A stretch of DNA of 64,000 nucleotides from an uncultured Saprospiraceae bacterium (GTDB lineage Bacteria; Bacteroidota; Bacteroidia; Chitinophagales; Saprospiraceae): positions 124,001-188,000 of the forward strand of contig CALEYL010000072.1 of the NCBI GenBank assembly GCA_937926205.1, written 5' to 3'. Numbering within the stretch: position 1 is the stretch's first letter; each line of letters begins with the position of its first letter. Under the pieces are notes generated by a model. It saw only the letters and a program-made list of their open reading frames with translations, did not search any database and was not told the DNA's origin. Made by a program: the position numbers and the translations under genes. Shown here piece after piece: positions 9,432 through 16,646 of the stretch.

Positions 9432-10787
9432 ATGAAACTCTATAGCACAAACAACAGAAATCATTTAGTCTCTTTGAAAGAAGCTGTATTTAAAGGATTG
9501 CCGGAAGATAAAGGACTCTACATGCCTCAAGCAATTCCGGTCCTTTCCCCCGGTTTTATTCGTGGGCTAAGGCAGTATTCTTTTCAGGAAATCGGATTTG
9601 AAATTGCTAAACACCTTTTTGATGGGGCGATTCCTTTGCCTGATTTGAAGAACATCATTGAAAAATCAATCACTTTTCCAGCCCCATTGGTTGCGCTTGA
9701 CCAGGAACATTTATTTATTCTGGAGTTATTCCACGGTCCGTCTCTGGCTTTTAAAGACTTTGGCGCACGATTTATGGCCCAACTTATGGGGTATTTAAAC
9801 CGGGGGGAAGATCAGGAGCTGGTAATTTTAGTAGCAACTTCCGGCGATACAGGCGGTGCCGTTGCCGCTGGCTTTTATGACACCCCGGGAATACGGGTGG
9901 TTATTTTGTATCCTTCCGGTAAAGTGAGTGCCTTGCAAGAGAAACAACTGACTACGTTGGGGGGTAATATTACAGCGCTGGAAATAAACGGAACCTTTGA
10001 CGATTGCCAGGATTTGGTTAAAAAAGCTTTTCTGGACCAGGATATAAATACTCGTTTTCGCCTTGGTTCTGCAAACTCCATCAATATCTCACGGTTAATA
10101 CCACAGTCTTTTTATTATTTTGAAGCATACCGTCAGGTGCAGGAAATAACAAATTCGGTTGAACCAGCGGTTGTTTTTAGTGTCCCGAGTGGAAATTTCG
10201 GAAATCTGACTGCCGGGATTATTGCCCACAAAATGGGGCTTCCCGTTAAGCATTTTATTGCTGCGACCAACGCGAATGACATTGTCCCTAAGTATATAGA
10301 GTCCGGGCGTTTTCTGCCCCGGCCTTCGGTCCGAACACTTTCGAATGCCATGGATGTCGGGAATCCTTCCAATTTTTCGAGAATGTTGGATCTTTTTGAA
10401 TCAAATGCGGCGTCGGATGAAGAACGTTCCACGTGGAACAATCTGCGGCAAAAAATATCCGGATTTGCTTTCGATGATGAAAAAACCAAAGACGCCATCG
10501 TGGATATTTACCAACGCTACGCTTATATTACGGATCCACATGCCGCTGTGGGGTATTTGGCATTGCTTGAATACCTGTCTACAGAAGACAATACTCCCAA
10601 TGAAACTATCGGGATTGTTCTTGAAACAGCCCATCCTTCGAAGTTTAAGGAAGATATGGATCGGATTCTTGGACAAGAAATTCCTGTTCCGGATCGTCTT
10701 TCTGTACTTTCTCAACGTACCAAGCAAGCTTATTTCTTAGGAAATACCTACCCCGAATTCAAATCCTGGCTGATAAAATCATTGTAA
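9432..10787 (+). CDS. thrC: threonine synthase
   Basis: This PLP enzyme converts O-phosphohomoserine to threonine. At 451 residues it is the long form. The PLP lysine lies in GPSLAFKDFGARFM (about residues 99-112), and the phosphate-binding loop is ATSGDTGGAVAAGFY. SVPSGNFGNLTAG is another signature. The 3' end of the gene is unusual: codons for RSTWN contain a parS-like palindrome at 10425-10440, and a second copy begins 1 bp after the stop codon. Confidence 0.97.
   Translation: MKLYSTNNRNHLVSLKEAVFKGLPEDKGLYMPQAIPVLSPGFIRGLRQYSFQEIGFEIAKHLFDGAIPLPDLKNIIEKSITFPAPLVALDQEHLFILELFHGPSLAFKDFGARFMAQLMGYLNRGEDQELVILVATSGDTGGAVAAGFYDTPGIRVVILYPSGKVSALQEKQLTTLGGNITALEINGTFDDCQDLVKKAFLDQDINTRFRLGSANSINISRLIPQSFYYFEAYRQVQEITNSVEPAVVFSVPSGNFGNLTAGIIAHKMGLPVKHFIAATNANDIVPKYIESGRFLPRPSVRTLSNAMDVGNPSNFSRMLDLFESNAASDEERSTWNNLRQKISGFAFDDEKTKDAIVDIYQRYAYITDPHAAVGYLALLEYLSTEDNTPNETIGIVLETAHPSKFKEDMDRILGQEIPVPDRLSVLSQRTKQAYFLGNTYPEFKSWLIKSL
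10425..10440. promoter_or_regulatory. parS: parS-like site inside thrC (ParB binding)
   Basis: CGTTCCACGTGGAACA has a perfect 14-bp palindromic core GTTCCACGTGGAAC. This is the core of known parS sites bound by chromosomal ParB (for example TGTTCCACGTGGAACC in Pseudomonas). It differs from the second copy only at the first base and is embedded in coding sequence. Confidence 0.75.
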
Positions 10788-10788
10788 A

Positions 10789-10804
10789 TGTTCCACGTGG
10801 AACA
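10789..10804. promoter_or_regulatory. parS: parS site directly after thrC (ParB binding)
   Basis: TGTTCCACGTGGAACA is a perfect 16-bp palindrome and matches the parS consensus for chromosomal ParB. It lies 364 bp from the copy inside thrC. Clustered parS sites normally mark the origin-proximal domain loaded with ParB and SMC. No parA, parB or dnaA gene is in this window. Confidence 0.82.
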
Positions 10805-10974
10805 TTTGTGAAAAGCAGAAAGGGTAATCAACGGGGGATTTTTCCTCACCCGGGCTGGTCAAAACAGCATAAAGCGCTAACTTTATTTTTCCATTCAACG
10901 ACAATGAAGAGGAACATTACCCTTATTTGTTTGTTGTTTGAGCGCGACTATTTATTCTAAAAATTGCAATTGTT

Positions 10975-13362
10975 ATGAAAAAACGGAACCATCTCCTCCA
11001 GTGGCCATCCTTATCCTTTGCCGGGATTCTTGTTTTTGCAATGAACCTGGTATTTATTCAAAGTGCCATTGCCCAGGAAAAACAAGACAAGTTTGCCCAG
11101 ATGTATGACTTGTTGCCCACACCCAATACTTACCGTACAGCATCCGGAAGTCCGGGGCATGAGTATTGGCAACAGCAAGCCGACTATGTCATGAACATAG
11201 AACTTGATGATGAAAAGCAACGCTTGTATGGTACAGAGACCATCACTTATCACAACAACTCCCCGGATCATTTGGAGTTTTTGTGGCTGCAATTAGACCA
11301 AAACCTTTTTGATAAAGAGTCCGATACTTACAAAACCAGTACCGGTACCACCATTAAAGAGCGGATGAATCTGTCTGATTTAAAAGCCCTGACGCCTACT
11401 TTCGATGGAGGCAATAAAATAGAGTACCTGAAAGATGCTGCCGGAAAAGCCCTGCCATATACCATCGTAAAAACCATGATGCGGGTTGATTTGCCTAAAC
11501 CATTGAAACCAAATGAAAAGTTTACTTTTCAAATTAAATGGTGGCAAAACATCAACAACCGCCTTGAAATAGGGGGGAGGTCCGGATATGAATTCTTCCC
11601 TGCAGATGGTAATTACCTTTATGCAATTGCCCAGTTTTTTCCGCGCATGTGCGTATACAGCGATGATGAAGGATGGCAAAACAAACAGTTCCTTGGCAGA
11701 GGAGAATTTACTTTGCCTTTTGGAAATTATGATGTGAGCCTGACTGTACCTGCCGATCATATGGTTTCAGCGAGCGGTGTATTGCAAAATGCAAAGGAAG
11801 TATTGACTGCTGATCAATTCAAACTGTTTGAACAAGCAAAAACAGCACGTAAATCACCGGTCGTCATTGCATCAGAAGCCGAGGCAATTGAACGGGAAAA
11901 AACAAAATCGACGAGAAAAAAAACCTGGAGATTTAAAGCAGACAATGTCCGGGACTTCGCCTTTGCCAGTTCGAGGAAATTTATTTGGGATGCAATGGGG
12001 GTTGAAATGAGCAATGGAAGTATTGTCATGGCCATGTCTATGTATCCAAAAGAAGGCAATCCTCTTTGGGAGCGTTATTCAACCAAAGCGGTCGCACACA
12101 CATTAAACTGGTATTCTCACTACACCTTCGATTATCCTTATCCCGTTGCCTGGTCTGTGCATACAGACCGGATTGGCATGGAGTATCCAATGATCTGCTT
12201 TAACGGAGGTCGACCTGAAGCAGATGGAACTTACTCTGAACGGACCAAATATGGCATGATCTCGGTCATCATCCACGAAGTGGGCCACAACTATTTCCCA
12301 ATGATCGTAAATTCCGATGAGCGTCAGTGGACCTGGATGGACGAAGGTCTGAACACTTTTTTGCAGTATTTGACAGAGCAACAATGGGAACGGGATTATC
12401 CATCTTCGAGAGGCCCCGCAAATAAAATCGTTGATTATATGATTGCCGACAAGTCGGTAACCAATCCGATTATGACCAACTCTGAACAGGTTGTACAGCT
12501 TGGGAACAATGCTTATGCCAAGCCCGGCACTGCACTGAATATTTTAAGAGAAACGGTATTGGGAAGAGAGCTTTTTGACTTTGCTTTCAAAACCTACTCC
12601 AATAGGTGGAAATTCAAACACCCTTCGCCATCGGATTTTTTCCGGACAATGGAAGAAGCATCCGGTGTTGACCTGGATTGGTTTTGGCGTGGTTGGTTCT
12701 ATACCACGGAGTATGTTGATATTTCTATTGACGATGTCAAAATTTTCCGACTCAATTCCCGAAACCCTGAAACCGAAAATGCTATTGCGCGCAAGGAAAA
12801 TGCCAGTGCTCCTAAAAACATCAGCGAAATTCGGAACGCGGCGACCATCAAGCAAACCCAGGATGAAATTGATCCCTCACTTAGAGATTTTTATTCTGAG
12901 TTTGATCCTTTAGGGATTACGGTTTTAGATAAGGAAGAGTACGCTCAGTACTACAACAGTTTGAATGATGAAGAGAAAGCGTTGCTGAATTCCGGTAATT
13001 ACTATTACGAAATAAGCCTGAGCAACAAAGGTGGACTGGTTATGCCGGTTATATTGCTGTTCGAATTCACCGACGGCTCTACTCAGGAACACCGGATACC
13101 CGCAGAAATCTGGCGCCTGAATCAGGAGAAAATTTCAAAAGTGTTTGTTGCAGATAAAGAAATTAATCGGATCATCCTGGACCCGTATCTCGAAACGTCT
13201 GATGTAGACACAGGAAACAATTATTACCCTGAGCAAAAACAGATGAACCGCTTTGATCTGTTTCGCCAAAGAAGTGGTGGCGGCAGAGGCGGCAACGGGA
13301 CTGGAGAAAATCCGATGCAGCGTGATAAGCGGATCAAACAAAAAGAGACCGGGAGCAATTGA
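10975..13362 (+). CDS. M1-family zinc metallopeptidase, exported
   Basis: The 795-residue protein begins with a signal peptide (hydrophobic residues about 16-34, ending AIAQ), so it is probably periplasmic or surface associated. The catalytic gluzincin motif HEVGH is at residues 434-438 and the third zinc ligand, E457, follows 18 residues later in WMDEGLN. The substrate-recognition region upstream includes GMEYPMICFNGGR (GMEYP in place of the usual GAMEN). The C-terminal half is a helical/beta extension ending in a glycine-arginine rich, charged tail. It is a single transcription unit followed by a strong hairpin. Confidence 0.9.
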   Translation: MKKRNHLLQWPSLSFAGILVFAMNLVFIQSAIAQEKQDKFAQMYDLLPTPNTYRTASGSPGHEYWQQQADYVMNIELDDEKQRLYGTETITYHNNSPDHLEFLWLQLDQNLFDKESDTYKTSTGTTIKERMNLSDLKALTPTFDGGNKIEYLKDAAGKALPYTIVKTMMRVDLPKPLKPNEKFTFQIKWWQNINNRLEIGGRSGYEFFPADGNYLYAIAQFFPRMCVYSDDEGWQNKQFLGRGEFTLPFGNYDVSLTVPADHMVSASGVLQNAKEVLTADQFKLFEQAKTARKSPVVIASEAEAIEREKTKSTRKKTWRFKADNVRDFAFASSRKFIWDAMGVEMSNGSIVMAMSMYPKEGNPLWERYSTKAVAHTLNWYSHYTFDYPYPVAWSVHTDRIGMEYPMICFNGGRPEADGTYSERTKYGMISVIIHEVGHNYFPMIVNSDERQWTWMDEGLNTFLQYLTEQQWERDYPSSRGPANKIVDYMIADKSVTNPIMTNSEQVVQLGNNAYAKPGTALNILRETVLGRELFDFAFKTYSNRWKFKHPSPSDFFRTMEEASGVDLDWFWRGWFYTTEYVDISIDDVKIFRLNSRNPETENAIARKENASAPKNISEIRNAATIKQTQDEIDPSLRDFYSEFDPLGITVLDKEEYAQYYNSLNDEEKALLNSGNYYYEISLSNKGGLVMPVILLFEFTDGSTQEHRIPAEIWRLNQEKISKVFVADKEINRIILDPYLETSDVDTGNNYYPEQKQMNRFDLFRQRSGGGRGGNGTGENPMQRDKRIKQKETGSN

Positions 13363-13400
13363 TTGATATTGATCTTACTTAACTTTACAGCTAAGGTTTT

Positions 13401-13447
13401 ATCGAAAAGTGGCTGGCTTATGAAAACGGAAGCCAGCGCTTTTCGAT
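13401..13447 (+). terminator. long hairpin, probable transcription terminator
   Basis: The arms ATCGAAAAG and CTTTTCGAT enclose a perfect 8-bp inner stem (GCTGGCTT / AAGCCAGC) with a 10-nt loop. It sits 38 bp after the M1 peptidase stop and 40 bp before the next gene. There is no long T run directly behind it. Confidence 0.7.
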
Positions 13448-13487
13448 ATTGGCTCTTGCTTTACATAAGTAAATGATTATCAATTAA

Positions 13488-14612
13488 ATGGATTACAGAA
13501 ACTCTCATTTGGTCGTTGAAACCAACAAGATTGAACCCGGTAACGTCTCCTGGAAAAGTCCTTCCAACTTAGCGATTATTAAATACTGGGGAAAACACGG
13601 GGTTCAACTGCCCCGAAACCCTTCTATAAGTTTAACGCTGGAAAATGCGCATACCCAAACCAGGCTATCCTATGAGCCCAGAAAAGATTCTAAGCCCGAA
13701 GTTATGCTTGAGCTTTTTCTGGATGGAGAAGCCAACCCTGCCTTTGGGCAAAAGGTAAAAGGGTTCCTGGAAAGTATCGTAGAGATTTATCCTTTTCTTC
13801 GCCAGCTTTTTTTCAAAATTGAAACCTCTAATTCTTTTCCCCATTCTGCAGGTATTGCATCCTCGGCTTCCGGCATGAGTGCGCTGGCATTGTGTTTATG
13901 CTCCCTGGAGCGCCGGTTTTTTTCTACCTTAAAAAATGAAAGTGATTTTCTGCAAAAAGCTTCTTTTTTGGCGCGTTTAGGATCCGGAAGTGCCTGCCGT
14001 TCTGTATATCCTTATATGGCGGCCTGGGGAGAAAGTTCTTTGATTGAGCATTCCTCAGATCTCTATGCTGTTCCTTTTGAAAAAGAGCTACATGAAGTTT
14101 TCCGAACCTACCATGACGATATTCTTTTGGTGAGCAAAGAAGAGAAAAGTGTGTCAAGCAGAATTGGTCACGGATTAATGGAAAACAACCCGTATGCTTC
14201 AAGCCGCTATCAACAAGCAAAGCAACGCATGGCTCAGTTGGTGGATGCATTAAAAAATGGGGATGTTGATGCTTTTGGGCAAATTGCAGAAAGCGAAGCT
14301 TTGACCCTGCACGCACTGATGATGACCTCTTATCCTTCTTACATTTTGATGAAGCCAAACTCTTTGCTGCTCATTGAAAAAGTAAAGTCATTTCGGGAAA
14401 CAAATAAAATCCCGCTCTATTTCAGCCTGGATGCCGGACCTAATTTGCACTTGTTGTATCCCCATTCAAACGCTTCCGATGTGAAAGCGTTTATTAAACA
14501 AGACTTGTTGCAATATTGCGTTGATAAACAGTACATAGAGGACAAGGCCGGGGCTGGCCCGAGTGAAATTAAACAGGGCGGTTCATGGTTTTCCTTTTTC
14601 AAAAAGAAATAA
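13488..14612 (+). CDS. mvaD: diphosphomevalonate decarboxylase
   Basis: This GHMP-fold enzyme decarboxylates mevalonate diphosphate to isopentenyl diphosphate. It implies use of the mevalonate pathway for isoprenoids, as in part of the Bacteroidota. Signatures are NLAIIKYWGKHG near residue 28, SISLTLENAHTQT, the ATP/substrate loop AGIASSASGMSALAL (about residues 122-136) and SGSACRSVY. The C-terminal SLDAGPNLHLLYP carries the expected catalytic Asp region. At 374 residues it is slightly longer than typical bacterial forms. No other mevalonate genes are adjacent. Confidence 0.9.
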   Translation: MDYRNSHLVVETNKIEPGNVSWKSPSNLAIIKYWGKHGVQLPRNPSISLTLENAHTQTRLSYEPRKDSKPEVMLELFLDGEANPAFGQKVKGFLESIVEIYPFLRQLFFKIETSNSFPHSAGIASSASGMSALALCLCSLERRFFSTLKNESDFLQKASFLARLGSGSACRSVYPYMAAWGESSLIEHSSDLYAVPFEKELHEVFRTYHDDILLVSKEEKSVSSRIGHGLMENNPYASSRYQQAKQRMAQLVDALKNGDVDAFGQIAESEALTLHALMMTSYPSYILMKPNSLLLIEKVKSFRETNKIPLYFSLDAGPNLHLLYPHSNASDVKAFIKQDLLQYCVDKQYIEDKAGAGPSEIKQGGSWFSFFKKK

Positions 14613-14613
14613 A

Positions 14614-15156
14614 ATGAGCTTATTCCGGGTGGTGTTTTTATCAGTTATGATATTTATGGGGAGTACATTAAATGGATGTGCCCAAAAAGATATTCCTGCA
14701 GATAAACCAAGCTGTGTCAATCCGGAGTTCGATAAAACGATCGCCCGGATGCTGAGTTTTTCCACGCCACTCATAAGTGTGGATGAATTGAAAAACATTG
14801 AGGATAAGGTCATCATTTTGGATGCGCGGAAGCGGGAAGAATATGAGGTTAGTCATATTGAGCATGCACGCTATATTGGGTATGATGATTTTGATGCAGC
14901 AAAGTTGGACGGCATTCCTAAAGACACCCAAATTGTAGTCTATTGTTCTATAGGTTACAGAAGTGAAAAAATTGGCAATAAATTGCAAAAGCTGGGTTTC
15001 ACGAACGTTTTCAATTTGTATGGTAGTTTATTTGAATGGGTTAACCGGGGATTTAAGGTATACGACATGCAAGGCAGGGCTGTGAAAAAAGTACATACTT
15101 ATAATGATAAGTGGAGTAAGTGGGTTGATAATGGCGATTTTGAAAAAATCTGGTAA
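14614..15156 (+). CDS. rhodanese-like domain lipoprotein
   Basis: I place the start at the ATG at 14614, one base after the mvaD stop, because it gives a lipoprotein signal with lipobox LNGC (Cys22). One rhodanese domain follows (about residues 52-155), with IILDARKREEYEVSHI and an active-site loop starting at Cys111 (CSIGYRSE). A sulfurtransferase activity at the envelope is plausible but unproven. The last codons overlap the upstream end of an unrelated coding remnant, so the C-terminus may have been shaped by a deletion or insertion event. Confidence 0.87.
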   Translation: MSLFRVVFLSVMIFMGSTLNGCAQKDIPADKPSCVNPEFDKTIARMLSFSTPLISVDELKNIEDKVIILDARKREEYEVSHIEHARYIGYDDFDAAKLDGIPKDTQIVVYCSIGYRSEKIGNKLQKLGFTNVFNLYGSLFEWVNRGFKVYDMQGRAVKKVHTYNDKWSKWVDNGDFEKIW

Positions 15157-15296
15157 TTGTTCCTAAGGGAACCATCATCCTGCGCCTGATACCAACCGCA
15201 GCCCACACGAAGGAAGACAATGAAATTACGGTCGGGGCCTTTGGCAATATTTTTGAAAAACTGAAAAGCGGTTATTACGAAAGCGTTGTCGCTTAG
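15150..15296 (+). pseudogene. C-terminal remnant of an alpha-oxoamine synthase (KBL/SPT-like)
   Basis: In the frame one base behind that of the rhodanese stop, about 48 codons encode LVIVPKGTIILRL, IPTAAHTKED, ITVGAFGNIFEKLKSGYYE and a TAG stop. This matches the C-terminal end of PLP-dependent glycine C-acetyltransferase / serine palmitoyltransferase-like proteins of Bacteroidota (xRLIPTAVHTxED pattern). The catalytic domain, the PLP lysine and a start codon are all absent: an in-frame TGA lies at 15141-15143. It is best read as a decayed or truncated gene end. Confidence 0.72.
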
Positions 15297-15478
15297 CAAT
15301 AACTGTGAGCATTTACCCCAGCTGCTCTGCTGCGCTATCCATATATACAGCCGTGGAACGGAAAATGATTAGTCCGTCCTTTTTGAGTGATCTTTTCAAA
15401 AAACAAGTCATCTTCCAATCTTTTGGTTATCAACGGACTTAATGTGTGTTTCTTTTTAATGTCAGTATAATAAAAGAT
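15297..15478. other. intergenic, no gene recognised
   Basis: This AT-rich stretch between the oxoamine-synthase remnant and the repeated operator shows no convincing coding frame, RNA gene or repeat. The longer minus-strand frame across it has composition typical of a chance ORF. Together with the remnant and the leader it forms the 486-bp gap between the rhodanese gene and the next intact gene. Confidence 0.6.
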
Positions 15479-15508
15479 AAAAAGATAAAAAACTCTTTTT
15501 ATTTTAAA
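15479..15508. promoter_or_regulatory. 30-bp operator-like repeat, copy 1 (before the 125-aa gene)
   Basis: The 30-bp sequence is identical to 16100-16129. Its centre is the inverted repeat ATAAAAA-ACTC-TTTTTAT (15485-15502). An extra GATAAAAA half-copy precedes it. The repeat ends 10 bp before the -7 box, so it covers the -33 region, as expected for a repressor site. The adjacent Rrf2-type regulator is the obvious candidate binder (inference). Confidence 0.65.
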
Positions 15509-15517
15509 TTTTGTCTT

Positions 15518-15525
15518 TAACTTTG
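15518..15525 (+). promoter_or_regulatory. -7 promoter element for the leader and 125-aa gene
   Basis: TAACTTTG matches TAnnTTTG. A start site about 7 bp downstream would place the transcript 5' end close to the first hairpin of the leader. Confidence 0.5.
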
Positions 15526-15533
15526 CCCCACAA

Positions 15534-15616
15534 GGCGATGGGGTAGATAGACCCGACCCGCCACAAAAGCAGAGCATACATTTTCTGCATGAGAGAACCC
15601 GTACAGCATAGGGTTC
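15534..15616 (+). ncRNA. structured 5' leader with three stem-loops
   Basis: Three consecutive stems can be drawn. Stem 1 pairs GGCG (15534-15537) with CGCC (15559-15562), with an inner GGGT/ACCC helix. Stem 2 pairs GCAGA (15569-15573) with TCTGC (15584-15588). Stem 3 pairs GAACCC (15595-15600) with GGGTTC (15611-15616). The ACCC of stem 3 could instead pair with the GGGT in stem 1, giving mutually exclusive folds. It lies between a promoter and the probable start codon at 15643. No known riboswitch class was confidently matched. Confidence 0.4.
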
Positions 15617-15642
15617 ATGGAGTGAATCAAAAGCTGAAAAGC

Positions 15643-16020
15643 ATGAAAGATACAATGGCACATTTGCACCTTGTCTGCCAGGACTGGCAGCGGGAATTAG
15701 CATTCTACAAAGGAGAAATCCCCTTTTTCAGAAAAAGACTGGAAGAAATTGTCTCAAAAAACACAGCCCATGAAATTTTAACTCAGGCAGAACATTTTGA
15801 GAACAAATTCAGCATCATGCTTGGAAATTATGACGAATTGCTACATGATGTTCATTTACTGGATACCTCATTGCTTCATGATGCTGCAGAAAAACCGGCC
15901 TATATACATGTAAAGATGGTAGAAACAGACGACCAACTGGTTGCACTGATGGAAGACACGGCTGCAGATTTCAGAGCGACAAAAAATGAGTTTTATCGCT
16001 TTTTATCAAAATATTTGTAA
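15643..16020 (+). CDS. hypothetical helical protein, 125 aa
   Basis: I choose the ATG at 15643; an upstream ATG at 15589 (143 aa) falls inside the structured leader and is less likely. The product is soluble, predicted mainly helical, with no signal peptide or membrane segment. It has several His and Glu residues in heptad-like spacing (AHLHLVCQDW, AHEILTQAEHFENKF, LLHDVHLLD). A metal-binding four-helix bundle is conceivable, but no family motif is clear. It shares its operator with the neighbouring Rrf2-type regulator, which suggests a role in the same stress or respiratory response. Confidence 0.7.
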   Translation: MKDTMAHLHLVCQDWQRELAFYKGEIPFFRKRLEEIVSKNTAHEILTQAEHFENKFSIMLGNYDELLHDVHLLDTSLLHDAAEKPAYIHVKMVETDDQLVALMEDTAADFRATKNEFYRFLSKYL

Positions 16021-16099
16021 AGGTCTTGTGAATTGATTATGAGTGAATTAACTTATTATTTGAAAGAAGTGGAGGAAGAAGATCGGCCTTTGTAAATAA

Positions 16100-16129
16100 A
16101 AAAAGATAAAAAACTCTTTTTATTTTAAA
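16100..16129. promoter_or_regulatory. 30-bp operator-like repeat, copy 2 (before the Rrf2 gene)
   Basis: This is an exact copy of 15479-15508, including the ATAAAAA-ACTC-TTTTTAT dyad at 16106-16123. Its distance to the -7 box (16139) is the same as in copy 1. It suggests autoregulation of the Rrf2 gene by binding over the -33 element. Confidence 0.68.
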
Positions 16130-16138
16130 ATGGATCAT

Positions 16139-16146
16139 TACTTTTG
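16139..16146 (+). promoter_or_regulatory. -7 promoter element for the Rrf2 gene
   Basis: TACTTTTG matches TAnnTTTG, 18 bp before the chosen ATG at 16165. A start at the upstream TTG (16144) would lie inside the -7 box and is therefore rejected. Confidence 0.58.
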
Positions 16147-16164
16147 CATCGTAACAATCAGACT

Positions 16165-16599
16165 ATGTTTTCAAAATCTTGCGAATATGCTATTAAGGCT
16201 ATGATTTTTGTGGCACAAAAGTCAAAGGAAGAACTGCGCGTCAGCGTGAAAGATATTGCAAAGAGCACAGATGCTCCGGAGCATTTTGTTGCTAAAATCA
16301 TGCAGGAACTGGGGCGCAAGAGACTGGTACATTCCGTTAAAGGGCCAAATGGTGGGTTTTATCTGGATGAATCCGATTTAAAATGCTCCATTGCAGACAT
16401 TGTCAAGGCTGTAGACGGAGATAAAATATATACGGATTGTGTTCTGGGCTTAAAAGCCTGTTCTGAAAAAAATCCCTGCCCGGTGCACTTTGAGTACAAG
16501 GAAGTAAAAAAAAATTTGATCAAAATGATTGAAAACAACACGATCGGTGATTTCAATGAGAAGTTAGACTCCGGGAAATTTTTCCTGAAAAATAAATGA
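16165..16599 (+). CDS. Rrf2-family transcriptional regulator with three cysteines
   Basis: The 144-residue protein has the Rrf2 winged-helix layout: an N-terminal SCEYAIKAMIFVA helix, a helix-turn-helix around residues 28-52 (VKDIAKSTDAPEHFVAKIM) and a wing GPNGGFYL. Cys92, Cys99 and Cys105 form a CX6CX5C pattern close to the Fe-S ligand sets of IscR and NsrR, so sensing through an Fe-S cluster (oxygen, NO or cluster status) is plausible. It sits 48 bp before the cbb3 oxidase assembly gene ccoI. The repeated operator before this gene and the preceding one suggests autoregulation and a small local regulon. Confidence 0.9.
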   Translation: MFSKSCEYAIKAMIFVAQKSKEELRVSVKDIAKSTDAPEHFVAKIMQELGRKRLVHSVKGPNGGFYLDESDLKCSIADIVKAVDGDKIYTDCVLGLKACSEKNPCPVHFEYKEVKKNLIKMIENNTIGDFNEKLDSGKFFLKNK

Positions 16600-16619
16600 G
16601 TGTTTTTTTGACAAAATAC

Positions 16620-16637
16620 AAGATAAAAAGGTCTTAA
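16620..16637. promoter_or_regulatory. degenerate third operator copy before ccoI
   Basis: The sequence AAGATAAAAAGGTCTT matches the first 16 bases of the repeated operator core (AAGATAAAAAACTCTT) except at two central positions; the right arm is altered. It lies 10 bp before the ccoI ATG. It could allow the Rrf2 protein to influence the oxidase genes. Confidence 0.4.
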
Positions 16638-16646
16638 AATACAATA

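Noticed and set aside
15526..15616. Fluoride (crcB) riboswitch, because the leader begins GGCGATGG
   Set aside because: The loop is far longer than in that motif, the conserved second half does not fit, and the downstream gene is not a fluoride exporter or other typical target.
15335..15703. 122-codon minus-strand frame opposite the leader and the start of the 125-aa gene
   Set aside because: It crosses a promoter, the operator repeat and the leader, and shows no domain or sensible composition.
16039..16095. 18-codon frame between the 125-aa gene and the Rrf2 operator
   Set aside because: It is very short, acidic and without recognisable similarity or a clear ribosome-binding context; probably chance.
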